A stretch of DNA of 64,000 bases from NCBI GenBank assembly GCA_002428965.1, contig DIYI01000007.1, forward strand, positions 1 through 64,000. The letters are read 5' to 3'. How positions within the stretch are numbered: the first letter of the stretch is position 1; every line of letters begins with the position of its first letter. The stretch is from Jejuia sp. UBA6058 (GTDB taxonomy: Bacteria > Bacteroidota > Bacteroidia > Flavobacteriales > Flavobacteriaceae). The position numbers and the translations under genes are program-made. Below, piece after piece: positions 56,035 through 64,000 of the stretch. Below the pieces are notes generated by a model. The model made no database searches. It worked only from the letters and a program-made list of their open reading frames with translations, and was not told the origin of the DNA.

Positions 56035-58083
56035 ATGAAAGATTTTATAAATAAGCTTTACCGAAATCATGCATTGATCTATAAAGTCTTATTATTTATA
56101 TCTACCACATTTCTTATAGTATATTTATTTCCGAAAAGTGGCAAATTTAAATACAACTTTGAAAGGGGAAAACCTTGGCAATCTGAAAATCTATTAGCTC
56201 CTTTTGATTTTGCGATAAAAAAATCAGATGAAGAAATTTCCATTGAAAAGCAAGCGATTGCAGAACAAGCGCCATTGTACTTTAATATAGATGAAACGGT
56301 TAAATTAAAAGTACTTAGAGCATACGATACTAAATTTTCTTCTGTATTTAATGATTCCATTTCTCAGGTTAAAAAGAATAGCTTAAAAACAAAAGGAAGG
56401 GAAATACTAAATAGTCTTTATGATTTTGGCGTTTTAGTTGATGATTATGCCTTTGGTGAACGTAGATTAGTGGAGACACTTAGTGGAAATGTAAAGAAAC
56501 AAAATACCACTTATGGCAATTTAGTTGAGCAGGAAGAAGTAAAGTCAATTATTGAAAAGAAATTTATTAATGCTGGACTGGAAGAATATACAAATAGTTT
56601 TACATCACTTTTTTTCGATATTGTAGAACCCAATGTGTCATATAATAAATCTTTAACGGACAAAGTAATTAATGATGAATTAGGCAAAATCTCTTATACA
56701 CGAGGTAGTGTTGAAAAGGGAACCTTAATTATTTCAAAGGGAGAAGTTGTTGAAGGTGATAAGTTTCAAAAATTGAAATCACTGCAATCTGAGTATGAAT
56801 CGCAAGTTTGGAATGAGTCTAATTACAACTGGATTTTATTTGCATATACCTTGTTGGTGGCATTGGCCCTTTTAATGCTATTGTTATTTCTTAGAAAGTA
56901 TAGAATTGAAGTTTTTGAGAATAATACGAAGGTTACATTTATATTTTTTAACATTTTATTCATGGTTTTTATTACCACTTTGGTGGTGAATTACAATTCA
57001 GAATATTTATATGTTGTGCCCCTATGCGTCTTACCTCTAGTACTTAAGGCATTTTTTGATGCTAGACTAGGCATGTTCACCCATGTAATTACCGTATTAT
57101 TATTAGGTTCTATTGTGCCAAATAGTTACGAATATATGTTTTTGCAAATTCTTGCTGGAATTGTAACCATTTTAACAGTTTCGGAACTTTATAAACGGGC
57201 TAATTTATTTATTTCTGTAGGCCAAATTACTTTGATTTATATTGTTGCGTATTTTGCCTTTTTTGTAATTCATGAAGGGAGCATTGAAACGATTGATTGG
57301 ACTACCTTTTTGCTCTTTATACTGTGTGGGCTGGCAACACTTTTCGTGCAACCGTTAATTTATGCTTATGAAAAATTATTCGGATTAGTGTCGGATGTGT
57401 CGCTACTGGAATTATCAGATACAAATACAAAACTTTTAAAAGAATTGGCAAACACATCACCTGGAACATTTCATCACGCTCTAAACGTGGCAAATCTGGC
57501 TGAAGCTTCTGCAAACGAAATTGGAGCAAACGCCATGTTGGTTAGAGTAGGAGCATTGTATCATGATATTGGCAAGATGGTAAACGCTAACTATTTTACC
57601 GAAAATCAATCTACAGGTATTAATCCGCATGATGATTTATCGCCTAGAGAAAGTGCAAGAATCATTACAGACCATGTAATTAATGGTATTGAAATAGCTA
57701 AAAAGAATAATTTACCAGATAGAGTAATCGACTTTATAAGAACCCATCATGGAACGAGTGTTGTATACTATTTTTACAGAAAAGCGAAAGAGATGGATGA
57801 GGAAATAAATCCGGATTTATTTAGATATCCTGGGCCCAAGCCATTTAGTAAAGAAACAGCAATATTAATGATGTGTGATAGTGTAGAGGCAGCTTCTAAA
57901 AGTTTGAAAGATCCTACATCAACTAAAATTGATAGTTTTGTTGAAAATATTATCAATAAACAAATTGATGAAGAGCAATTTTTGAATGCAAATATCACCT
58001 TCAAAGAAATTCAATCTATTAAAAAAGTGCTAAAGCACAAGCTTGCAAATATTTATCATTTACGTATAGAATATCCTGAATAA
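56035..58083 (+). CDS. pgpH: 7TM-HD phosphohydrolase (PgpH-type c-di-AMP phosphodiesterase candidate)
   Basis: The product has 682 residues. One N-terminal helix (about 17-33) is followed by a large extracytoplasmic 7TMR-HDED region (about 40-255; 'NLLAPFDFAIKKSDEEI', 'YTRGSVEKGTLIISKGEVV'), seven membrane helices (about 265-460) and a cytoplasmic HD domain (475-670) with 'TSPGTFHHALNVANLAE' (His480-His481), 'YHDIGKM' (His510-Asp511) and 'RTHHGTS'. This is the PgpH layout; PgpH proteins hydrolyse cyclic di-AMP to pApA. The activity here is inferred from architecture. It is transcribed from its own promoter, divergent from the thiolase. Confidence 0.9.
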   Translation: MKDFINKLYRNHALIYKVLLFISTTFLIVYLFPKSGKFKYNFERGKPWQSENLLAPFDFAIKKSDEEISIEKQAIAEQAPLYFNIDETVKLKVLRAYDTKFSSVFNDSISQVKKNSLKTKGREILNSLYDFGVLVDDYAFGERRLVETLSGNVKKQNTTYGNLVEQEEVKSIIEKKFINAGLEEYTNSFTSLFFDIVEPNVSYNKSLTDKVINDELGKISYTRGSVEKGTLIISKGEVVEGDKFQKLKSLQSEYESQVWNESNYNWILFAYTLLVALALLMLLLFLRKYRIEVFENNTKVTFIFFNILFMVFITTLVVNYNSEYLYVVPLCVLPLVLKAFFDARLGMFTHVITVLLLGSIVPNSYEYMFLQILAGIVTILTVSELYKRANLFISVGQITLIYIVAYFAFFVIHEGSIETIDWTTFLLFILCGLATLFVQPLIYAYEKLFGLVSDVSLLELSDTNTKLLKELANTSPGTFHHALNVANLAEASANEIGANAMLVRVGALYHDIGKMVNANYFTENQSTGINPHDDLSPRESARIITDHVINGIEIAKKNNLPDRVIDFIRTHHGTSVVYYFYRKAKEMDEEINPDLFRYPGPKPFSKETAILMMCDSVEAASKSLKDPTSTKIDSFVENIINKQIDEEQFLNANITFKEIQSIKKVLKHKLANIYHLRIEYPE

Positions 58084-58107
58084 TTTTTCTAAAAAACCGA
58101 GTAAATA

Positions 58108-58139
58108 GTTGCGTTGTTATAATGTTTAAATTACATTTG
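58108..58139 (+). promoter_or_regulatory. promoter of the tRNA-Ser/tRNA-Pro unit
   Basis: TACATTTG (58132-58139) matches TAnnTTTG exactly, and GTTG (58108-58111) lies 20 bases upstream as a -33 element. The tRNA-Ser gene starts 40 bases after the -7 box. This is the best two-part promoter in the window. Confidence 0.65.
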
Positions 58140-58178
58140 CATCCGCAATTTCTATTGCAAAAGTTCTTAAAGAATTTA

Positions 58179-58262
58179 GGAGAGGTGCCAGAGTGGTAAT
58201 GGAGCAGATTGCTAATCTGTCAACGCGTAAGTGTTGCCCGGGTTCGAATCCCGGTCTCTCCG
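58179..58262 (+). tRNA. tRNA-Ser (anticodon GCU)
   Basis: The cloverleaf has acceptor GGAGAGG/TCTCTCC (last pair G-U), D-loop with AGAGTGGTAATGGAGC, anticodon arm GCAGA-TTGCTAA-TCTGT giving anticodon GCU, a long variable arm typical of class II tRNA-Ser, and a T-arm CCCGGGTTCGAATCCCGG. Discriminator base G. CCA is not encoded. It reads AGC/AGU codons. Confidence 0.97.
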
Positions 58263-58279
58263 CAATTTGATAACCAATT

Positions 58280-58354
58280 CGGGGTGTAGCGTAGCCCGGT
58301 TATCGCGCCGCGTTTGGGACGCGGAGGTCGCAGGTTCGAATCCTGCCACCCCGA
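58280..58354 (+). tRNA. tRNA-Pro (anticodon UGG)
   Basis: The cloverleaf has acceptor CGGGGTG/CACCCCG, anticodon stem CCGCG/CGCGG with loop TTTGGGA giving anticodon UGG, and T-arm GCAGGTTCGAATCCTGC. Discriminator base A. CCA is not encoded. It starts 17 bases after tRNA-Ser and shares its transcript. Confidence 0.97.
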
Positions 58355-58356
58355 CA

Positions 58357-58392
58357 AAAAAAGCCTTGAAATTTTATTTTCAAGGCTTTTTT
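58357..58392 (+). terminator. intrinsic terminator after the tRNA pair
   Basis: AAAGCCTTGAAA pairs with TTTCAAGGCTTT across a short A/T loop and is followed by T's. It closes the tRNA unit and may also serve the minus-strand gene at 58410, since the hairpin is nearly symmetrical with an A-run on its other side. Confidence 0.88.
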
Positions 58393-58409
58393 ATTATGAG
58401 ATAATTTTT

Positions 58410-58736
58410 TTACTGATTTTGGTACTGCTCCATCATTTCTTGAGATTGTCTCATTAACTCGTCCCATCCAATAGTTGAAATCCTATAAATAGTATAAATT
58501 AAATATAATACATTGATGATCAATATAACTAGCGCTAATATTTTGGCTGTATTCATCGATTTAACACTTTCTGGAATATAATTATCAGGGTTAAGTTGCA
58601 CTGTTTTTAGCTTACTTTGAGCAATAAAAAATGCTATTGCCGCTGGAATTAGACCAAAGCCACCTATACAGCAGCATAAAAGACCAACTATAGCCAATAC
58701 ATATACAATTGTTGCGTTGAGTTTTTGTTGTTCCAT
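58410..58736 (-). CDS. CCC-motif membrane protein
   Basis: The product has 108 residues with two membrane helices. The first carries 'IVGLLCCCIGGFGLIPAAIAF', the three-cysteine motif that names this Bacteroidota family; the second is at about residues 65-87. The C-terminus is Gln/Met-rich. Function unknown. It lies 14 bases downstream of the DUF2752 gene on the same strand; the two families are often neighbours in flavobacteria. Confidence 0.85.
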   Translation of the reverse strand: MEQQKLNATIVYVLAIVGLLCCCIGGFGLIPAAIAFFIAQSKLKTVQLNPDNYIPESVKSMNTAKILALVILIINVLYLIYTIYRISTIGWDELMRQSQEMMEQYQNQ

Positions 58737-58750
58737 AAATTGAGTTTTAT

Positions 58751-59098
58751 TTAATTTAAAATTTTGAGAGCGTAATTCCCTATAATTATTGATACAGTTA
58801 TAACGCCTAAAATCGTAATAATTTTATTTGAAAGTTTAAATGGTTTAACCGAATTAAAAATAATAACCATTAAAAGTAAGATTAAAGAGTAAATAGCCGG
58901 ATACATTTTAAAGGCTGCAATAAACTCACCTTGAATTAATAAAGATATACTGCGTTGTAAACCGCACCCCATACATTCAATACCAAAAAGCTTCTTGTTA
59001 AGGCAAGGTAACATATAGTCTTCAGGATTTGAAAAAAGTAACATGTGGTTTATCAAGTATTGGATAAATATAGTAAAAATGATATTTACAAAGTTCAT
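58751..59098 (-). CDS. DUF2752 family membrane protein
   Basis: The product has 115 residues with about three hydrophobic segments. 'CLNKKLFGIECMGCGLQRSI' is the DUF2752 signature (Cys pair with GCG before a membrane helix). Function unknown; the conserved cysteines may form a disulfide or bind metal. It is the first gene of a two-gene unit with the CCC-motif protein and divergent from the small protein at 59151. Confidence 0.85.
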   Translation of the reverse strand: MNFVNIIFTIFIQYLINHMLLFSNPEDYMLPCLNKKLFGIECMGCGLQRSISLLIQGEFIAAFKMYPAIYSLILLLMVIIFNSVKPFKLSNKIITILGVITVSIIIGNYALKILN

Positions 59099-59150
59099 TC
59101 ATATTAAGTAAATCAGTATAATTGTAATATTGTTATTATAGGAACAATTT

Positions 59151-59333
59151 ATGAAGTATTTAAATTATGTTTTATTGATTATAGGCGCTTTGGTTGCACT
59201 TTATGCCAAAGCCGGTGAAAATCAAAATCAATACCTTCTTATTATTGGTATAGTGGTTCTTATGGTTGGTGTTTATAGAATAGCTAGATCTATACCTAGT
59301 AGAAATTCTGATGATGAGAATACATCAAATTAA
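59151..59333 (+). CDS. small two-helix membrane protein, unknown
   Basis: The product has 60 residues: two hydrophobic helices (about 4-20 and 28-44) around a short charged loop, then a polar tail rich in Ser, Asn, Asp and Glu. I do not recognise a named family. It lies six bases before the Smr-domain gene, suggesting one transcript; the ATG and composition look genuine. Confidence 0.65.
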   Translation: MKYLNYVLLIIGALVALYAKAGENQNQYLLIIGIVVLMVGVYRIARSIPSRNSDDENTSN

Positions 59334-59338
59334 GATAC

Positions 59339-59896
59339 ATGCGGTTTAAAGTAGGAGATAGAGTTACTGTCTTAGATGATGATATTTCTGGAGTAGTACA
59401 TAAAGTGTTAAAAAATGAAGTTGTTATCCAAACTGAAGATGGATTCTTGTTGAGCTTTGACGCTTCTGAATTACTAATTAATCCTAATAATGATGTTATG
59501 GCACGTAATATACAGAACGTATCAAAAATGGCTAATTTCATTGAGGGAAAAGAGCGTAAGTCGTCAATTACTAAAAAGAAAACAACTAAAAAGGATAGAG
59601 CTCAACCTGCTATGGAAGTAGATTTACATATCCATCAATTGGTGAATTCTTCAAAGGGAATGACCAACTATGATATGCTAAACTTACAACTATCAACTGC
59701 GAAGCGAAAGTTAGAATTTGCTATTGCGAAACGTATTCAGCGCATAGTTTTTATACATGGTGTTGGAGAAGGCGTGCTTAAATTAGAATTGGAGACTCTT
59801 TTTAGGAGATACGACAATATAAAATATTACGACGCCAGTTACCAGAAATATGGTTTAGGTGCTACTGAAGTTTACATTTATCAAAACAGAATTTAA
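59339..59896 (+). CDS. Smr-domain protein (MutS2-like C-terminal domain)
   Basis: The product has 185 residues. The N-terminal 45 residues form a small beta-barrel-like domain ('FKVGDRVTVLDDDISGVV'), followed by a Lys-rich linker (70-90) and the Smr domain (about 95-185) with 'AMEVDLHIHQLV', 'FIHGVGEGVLKLEL' and a C-terminal 'GLGATEVYIY'. Smr domains are nucleases or nucleic-acid binders acting on branched DNA or on mRNA in ribosome rescue; which applies here is not evident. The stop overlaps the convergent lipoprotein gene by four bases. Confidence 0.88.
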   Translation: MRFKVGDRVTVLDDDISGVVHKVLKNEVVIQTEDGFLLSFDASELLINPNNDVMARNIQNVSKMANFIEGKERKSSITKKKTTKKDRAQPAMEVDLHIHQLVNSSKGMTNYDMLNLQLSTAKRKLEFAIAKRIQRIVFIHGVGEGVLKLELETLFRRYDNIKYYDASYQKYGLGATEVYIYQNRI

Positions 59897-60822
59897 GGAA
59901 AGTCTGGAGTGACAGGTCTTGTGCCTGATAGTTGTGAAGGTCCTGTTAGAGTACCAAAATCAAATATATCTTGTGATAGGAAGCTAATATCGATCTCTTC
60001 AACTACTAACCGCACTGTATAAGATTGCGAAATGGAATGTTCGCGATAAGCAACAGCAGGTACCGTATTGGCAACATTTTCATTTAAATAATCTGCAATT
60101 CCTAAAACACTATTCGTGATATCATCCAGAGGATTTTCATTTTGCTCGTCATTTTCCTCATCTCTTGTAAGTACTCCATCACCATCGTCATCGCTATCAA
60201 GGTAGTCAGGAATTGAATCTGGATTCATTAATATCGCGTCACTATTTTGTGCGTCAGATGGATCTCCATCCCCATCAGGATCGGGATTTTCATTTATGGT
60301 TAGTACATTATCCCCATCATCATCGGCATCTAAGTAATCTGGAATACCATCACCATCAGTATCCTGTGCATCACTAAAGTCTCCATCTCCATTTGGATCT
60401 GGGTTTTCAAACTCTGCAGGAATACCGTCATTATCGTCTTCTACAAGAGTTCTAGTAATGGTTATTACCACTGCATCAGATTCGTCTAAAGTAATATTTA
60501 GATTGGCTGGCGGTAAATTGTTACAGAATAATTCAGCGTCAGGTGGTAAGTTAGATCTGTTATATGTTCTATATGTGAAATTGCCCTCTCTTTCAATAGT
60601 CGTTTCATCAGATTCAAATATATCCGCAATTGTAAAATTATCTATAGCTACCGTTACAGTTTCAGTAGGGTCTTCCTTTGTTTTAAAAAATAAAATATCA
60701 GATTCTCCGCACGATCTAAAAGTATCTTCAAAATCAAACTCAAAGTCTATAACATCTCCATCATTACAGGAGCTAGTAAAAAATATACAACCAAGTAGTA
60801 CTATTAAACAAAAACGTTTCAT
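59893..60822 (-). CDS. lipoprotein with Asp-rich calcium-binding-type repeats
   Basis: The start at 60822 (309 residues) begins a lipoprotein signal peptide with lipobox TSSC (Cys19); six residues upstream are open but not needed. Residues about 128-224 hold D-rich repeats such as 'DTDGDGIPDYLDADDDGD', of the thrombospondin type 3/EF-hand-like kind that binds calcium. The C-terminal 80 residues ('VAYREHSISQSYTVRLVVEEID') lack known motifs. It is probably exported to the periplasm or surface. It is divergent from the cysteine desulfurase gene. Confidence 0.8.
   Translation of the reverse strand: MKRFCLIVLLGCIFFTSSCNDGDVIDFEFDFEDTFRSCGESDILFFKTKEDPTETVTVAIDNFTIADIFESDETTIEREGNFTYRTYNRSNLPPDAELFCNNLPPANLNITLDESDAVVITITRTLVEDDNDGIPAEFENPDPNGDGDFSDAQDTDGDGIPDYLDADDDGDNVLTINENPDPDGDGDPSDAQNSDAILMNPDSIPDYLDSDDDGDGVLTRDEENDEQNENPLDDITNSVLGIADYLNENVANTVPAVAYREHSISQSYTVRLVVEEIDISFLSQDIFDFGTLTGPSQLSGTRPVTPDFP
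60151..60441 (-). repeat. in-gene repeats encoding Asp/Gly-rich calcium-binding motifs
   Basis: Within the lipoprotein gene, units encoding the pattern D-x-D-G-D-G-(I/V)-P-D-Y-L-D recur about three times with degenerate copies between, together with 'NPDPNGDGDFSDAQ' and 'NPDPDGDGDPSDAQ', a near-duplicate pair. They are coding repeats, not a CRISPR or intergenic array. Confidence 0.7.
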
Positions 60823-60894
60823 TGCATTTATTTTAGGCAAAAATAACAGAATTGCATTTATAACGTTGCTTCAGAAGAATAATTTTATTTGAAG

Positions 60895-60902
60895 TATTTT
60901 TG
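60895..60902 (+). promoter_or_regulatory. Bacteroidota -7 box candidate for the cysteine desulfurase gene
   Basis: TATTTTTG matches TAnnTTTG, 16 bases before the ATG at 60919. A TTG at 60866-60868 is a little farther (26 bases) than the usual spacing. Confidence 0.35.
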
Positions 60903-60918
60903 TGAAAATTTTTCCATT

Positions 60919-62058
60919 ATGAAAGCGGTGTATTTTGATAATGCAGCATCAACTAAAATGCGCGATGAAGTGATTTCTGTAATAACAGAAACTATGAAAA
61001 GCAACTATGGGAATCCATCATCATCATATAACATTGGTAGAGCTTCAAAGTCTTTAATTGAAACTGCAAGAAAAGCTATTGCTAGTTTATTAAATGTTTC
61101 TGCAAGTGAAATAATTTTTACTTCTGGCGGTACAGAAGCTGATAATTTAGTACTAAGAAGTGCTGTTCGAGACTTAGGCGTAAAATATATTATAACTACC
61201 AAGATTGAGCATCACGCCGTACTTCATGCCGTACAAGAACTTGAAAAAGAGTATGGTACAGAAATTATATATTTAAGTTTAGATCATTTAGGAAGAATTG
61301 ATTTAGAAGAATTAGAATCTCATTTGAACTCCAAAGCCAATGCTCTTGTAAGTTTAATGCATGTAAACAACGAAATTGGTAATATTTTAGATATAAAGAA
61401 AGTTGGCCAATTGTGTAGAGCTTATAAGGCTTTATTTCACACCGATGCAGTACAGTCTATTGGACATTACAGGATAGATTTGCAGGATATAAATGTTGAT
61501 TTTTTGGCAGCTAGTGCACACAAATTTCATGGACCTAAAGGTGTTGGATTCGCTTTTGTTAGAAAAAACAGAAATGTAAAACCCCTAATATTTGGGGGAA
61601 AACAGGAACGAGGACTTAGAGCCGGAACAGAGAGTGTTCATAATATCGTAGGAATGGAAAAAGCCATGATTTTGGCATACGACAACCTTGAAGATGAAAT
61701 AGCTTACATAAAAGATTTAAAGTTATATTTTATCAATCAATTAAAATCGAAAATTCCTAATGTTGCGTTTAATGGTCTATCAGAAGATTTAGAGGGCAGT
61801 ACATACACTCTATTCAATGTTAGGTTACCAATAGCAGCTAGTAAGTCGGCAATGTTTTTATTTCAGTTAGATTTAAAAGGAATTGCTTGCTCAAAGGGAA
61901 GTGCGTGTCAAAGCGGAAGCAATCAAAAGTCTCATGTTTTGACAGAAATTCTGAATCATGACGATTTAGAAAAACCTTCAGTACGGTTTTCATTCAGTAA
62001 ATACAATACCAAGCAAGAAGTGGATTATGTAGTTGAAGCTTTAAAAGAATTGATTTAG
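60919..62058 (+). CDS. cysteine desulfurase (IscS/NifS family)
   Basis: The start at 60919 gives 379 residues beginning 'MKAVYFDNAASTKM', the normal N-terminus. PLP-binding Lys202 is in 'ASAHKFHGPKG', and the persulfide-forming Cys330 in 'CSKGSACQSGS'; 'TSGGTEADNLVL' and 'HVNNEIGN' are also typical. It takes sulfur from cysteine for Fe-S cluster or tRNA thiolation pathways. No iscU or suf genes are adjacent, so its acceptor is not known. It ends five bases from the convergent TonB receptor gene. Confidence 0.95.
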   Translation: MKAVYFDNAASTKMRDEVISVITETMKSNYGNPSSSYNIGRASKSLIETARKAIASLLNVSASEIIFTSGGTEADNLVLRSAVRDLGVKYIITTKIEHHAVLHAVQELEKEYGTEIIYLSLDHLGRIDLEELESHLNSKANALVSLMHVNNEIGNILDIKKVGQLCRAYKALFHTDAVQSIGHYRIDLQDINVDFLAASAHKFHGPKGVGFAFVRKNRNVKPLIFGGKQERGLRAGTESVHNIVGMEKAMILAYDNLEDEIAYIKDLKLYFINQLKSKIPNVAFNGLSEDLEGSTYTLFNVRLPIAASKSAMFLFQLDLKGIACSKGSACQSGSNQKSHVLTEILNHDDLEKPSVRFSFSKYNTKQEVDYVVEALKELI

Positions 62059-62062
62059 AGCA

Positions 62063-64000
62063 TTAAAACTTCATCGTAGTTCTTACATTAAAAACACGTG
62101 GTGTTAAAAAGTTAGGAATAGCATATTGGCGTTTGCTATACACATCTCTTACCCAAGTATTGGTAATGGTGTTTTGCACATCAAAAATATTAAAGATTTC
62201 AAAGCCAAAAGACAATTCTTTGAATGGTTTTTTCCATCCGCTTTTAAATTGCTTTTTGTCATCAACCAAAACAAATTGAAAACCAACATCGGCACGTTTG
62301 TAATCTGGTAAACGTAATTGAAAATCATAGGGATCAGCATAATTAGGAGAACCACCTGGTAATCCTGTATTATAAACAAGATTTAAGTACATTTTCATAT
62401 TGGGTATATTGGGCACATAATCTTGAAACAATGCGGCAAATTTTAAGCGCTGATCGGTTGGTCTTGAGATATAACCTCGATTATCAATATTTTCCTCAGT
62501 TTTTAGATAACCAAAACTGAACCATGACTCGGTTCCAGGAACGAATTCACCGTTTAGCCGCATATCTAAGCCATATGCATAAGCCTTTGCATTGTTTTTA
62601 GCGCGATAACGAATTCTAACATTTTCTAAGGTATAAGGGTTAACATCAGTCAGGTTTTTATAATAAATTTCAGAAGTTAGTTTAAACGGTCTATCCCACA
62701 TTTTAAAGCTATAATCATTCCCTAAAACTAAATGAAACGATTTTTGAGCTTTTACATTAGGTTGTACCACCCCCATGGAATCTCGTAATTCTCTATAAAA
62801 AGGTGGTTGATAATACAATCCCGCCGCTGCACGAAAAAGCATGTCTTTCTTCCAATTTGGCTTTATCGTAAACTGGGCTCTGGGACTAAATACAGTTTGA
62901 TTTGAAGATGAAATATTATCTCCTTTCACTCTCCAATTATGAACTCGTACACCAGCATTATACCAAACATCACTATTGCCCAGTGTTGAACGCTTACTCC
63001 ATTGGGCATAAGCTTGCAACCTATTTATTTGTGTGTTATTCCTTGCTCTAACATTTGTAAAAGGCTCAATAGGACCTTCATAGGCAATGTACGGTTGTTC
63101 GTTTCTAGGAACCGTTCTTGGAGGGCGAATAGAGAACCCAGCCGAATCAATTACTTCCCATTCCACCAGGCGGTCACGAATATCTTCATTAGTATATTTT
63201 ACAGACCACTCAATTCTATGGTCTTCAATTTTTAAATCACCTTTGGTTTGAATAGTAGAAATTAAAGCATCTAAATCATTTCTTCCATGATTTAGTTGAC
63301 TTCCAATGCCCTCACTAAATTCTACTTCACCTAAATTTTCATCACCAATATTACCGTTAACTTCACCCAAACTGTATTGTGCCAAAATATCAAAATACTC
63401 TTCTTCAGTGGTATGATATGTTGAGGCTGTTAGGTTTAAGGTTAAATCATCATTTGCAAAATAAGTGCCTTGAAACGCACCAAAATAGGTTTTGTACTCA
63501 GTTTGCTCTTGTCCTTCATAAAACACAATTAAAGCAACAGGGTCTGCCAACGTACCAAAGTTAGTTTGTCTGGTTAATGGTTCATAATCATACTTGTTCA
63601 ACGAGGCATTACCTAGAAAGCTTAAATGAAATTTGTTGGTAAACTTATACGTGAAGTACCCCTGAAGATCCGCAAAAATCGGTCTAAAATTTGTTTGCGT
63701 TTGTTTCGCGTCAACAAATAAATTATTATTTCGATATCTGGCTCCGACGACACTTGTGAATTTTGAATCTTTGCTAATATTTTCTACCGCGACGGCTGCT
63801 CCTAGTAAACTTAAATCTGCATTAACTTCAAATTTATATGGTGTTTTGTATGTGATGTCTAAAACTGAGGAAAGCTTATCACCATATTTTGCCTGAAAAC
63901 CTCCAGCAGAAAAGTCTACATTTTGAACTAAATCACTATTTACAAAACTTAAGCCTTCTTGCTGTCCAGAACGCACTAAAAATGGACGATATACTTCAAT
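62063..64000 (-). CDS. TonB-dependent outer membrane receptor, 5' end outside window
   Basis: The frame is open from the right edge (first visible residues IEVYRPFLV) to a stop at 62063, about 645 residues of the C-terminal part. The visible start, 'SDLVQNVDFSAGGFQAKYGDKLSSVLDI', is the end of the plug domain; the rest alternates aromatic and polar residues as in a 22-strand barrel and ends 'TPRVFNVRTTMKF', with a terminal Phe as outer membrane proteins have. The substrate is unknown. No SusD-type gene follows it within the window, so it is not evidently a polysaccharide SusC. The plug N-terminus and any carboxypeptidase-like extension lie beyond the edge. Confidence 0.9.
   Translation of the reverse strand: MEVYRPFLVRSGQQEGLSFVNSDLVQNVDFSAGGFQAKYGDKLSSVLDITYKTPYKFEVNADLSLLGAAVAVENISKDSKFTSVVGARYRNNNLFVDAKQTQTNFRPIFADLQGYFTYKFTNKFHLSFLGNASLNKYDYEPLTRQTNFGTLADPVALIVFYEGQEQTEYKTYFGAFQGTYFANDDLTLNLTASTYHTTEEEYFDILAQYSLGEVNGNIGDENLGEVEFSEGIGSQLNHGRNDLDALISTIQTKGDLKIEDHRIEWSVKYTNEDIRDRLVEWEVIDSAGFSIRPPRTVPRNEQPYIAYEGPIEPFTNVRARNNTQINRLQAYAQWSKRSTLGNSDVWYNAGVRVHNWRVKGDNISSSNQTVFSPRAQFTIKPNWKKDMLFRAAAGLYYQPPFYRELRDSMGVVQPNVKAQKSFHLVLGNDYSFKMWDRPFKLTSEIYYKNLTDVNPYTLENVRIRYRAKNNAKAYAYGLDMRLNGEFVPGTESWFSFGYLKTEENIDNRGYISRPTDQRLKFAALFQDYVPNIPNMKMYLNLVYNTGLPGGSPNYADPYDFQLRLPDYKRADVGFQFVLVDDKKQFKSGWKKPFKELSFGFEIFNIFDVQNTITNTWVRDVYSKRQYAIPNFLTPRVFNVRTTMKF

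Noticed and set aside
58179..58354. Integration hot spot or genomic island at the tRNA pair
   Set aside because: No integrase, direct repeat of a tRNA 3' end or change in gene style was seen on either side.
60151..60441. Repeats as a CRISPR array
   Set aside because: The repeats are in frame within a lipoprotein gene, vary in length and encode Asp/Gly-rich calcium-binding-type motifs; there are no unique spacers of equal size.
62063..64000. TonB-dependent receptor as the SusC of the polysaccharide locus
   Set aside because: It is more than 40 kb from the locus, has no SusD-type gene beside it in the window, and its plug and barrel motifs do not show SusC-specific features.

Overview
The window looks like a chromosomal segment of a marine flavobacterium (Bacteroidota, Flavobacteriaceae-type). 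The evidence is visible AT-richness, a type IX secretion (T9SS) C-terminal sorting domain on one beta-helix enzyme and the start of one on a second, TAnnTTTG promoter boxes typical of the phylum, a TonB-dependent receptor of flavobacterial type, a CCC-motif membrane protein, and a sulfated-polysaccharide degradation locus with a GH16 enzyme of the agarase/porphyranase/carrageenase type. The species cannot be named from the sequence alone.

Layout. (1) Positions 1-21036 hold a polysaccharide utilization locus. Nine genes lie head to tail on the minus strand from 21036 to 4041: GH3 (beta-xylosidase-like), a DUF5060/DUF4038-type glycosidase candidate, GH3 (beta-glucosidase-like), three formylglycine sulfatases (two of them a tandem duplicate), a T9SS-secreted parallel beta-helix protein, a PhoD-like metallophosphatase and a GH16 endo-hydrolase. 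A plus-strand binding lipoprotein (3110-3976) and a second minus-strand beta-helix protein cut by the left edge (1-2825) complete it. Desulfation, endo-cleavage and exo-trimming are all encoded, but no SusC/SusD pair and no regulator is visible, so the locus must continue to the left or depend on genes elsewhere. (2) Positions 21282-27188 are a tight minus-strand operon: tsaD, a small membrane protein, rsmE, a DUF4159 protein, a small Cys-rich ORF, a TrmH/SpoU methyltransferase, an AI-2E/PerM-type permease and a THUMP-like methyltransferase. (3) Positions 27374-36285 on the plus strand hold tamB, pfkA-gapA, a BadF/BcrA-type kinase and a ModF-like double-ABC ATPase. (4) Positions 36278-43065 on the minus strand hold a three-gene cassette of DUF2126-transglutaminase, circularly permuted ATP-grasp/alpha-E fusion and a second transglutaminase, a predicted but poorly characterised peptide/amide-forming system. 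(5) Positions 43274-49047 hold guaC, a divergent hybrid histidine kinase that has lost its phosphoacceptor histidine, ridA and lptD.

(6) Positions 49209-53924 on the plus strand hold an envelope and electron-transfer run: N-acetylmuramoyl-alanine amidase, MCE/MlaD protein, a two-gene Fe-S (Hdr-like) pair and a conserved 160-residue protein. (7) Positions 53979-58083 hold an NlpC/P60 peptidase and a thiolase on the minus strand, then a plus-strand 7TM-HD (PgpH-type) c-di-AMP phosphodiesterase candidate. (8) Positions 58108-58392 are a compact tRNA-Ser(GCU)/tRNA-Pro(UGG) transcription unit with promoter and terminator. (9) Positions 58410-64000 hold small membrane proteins, an Smr-domain protein, a lipoprotein with Asp-rich calcium-binding-type repeats, a cysteine desulfurase and a TonB-dependent receptor cut by the right edge.

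No CRISPR array, insertion sequence, prophage, integrase or rRNA was seen, and no gene-free stretch exceeds about 300 bases. Homology assignments rest on recognised motifs read by eye, not on searches.
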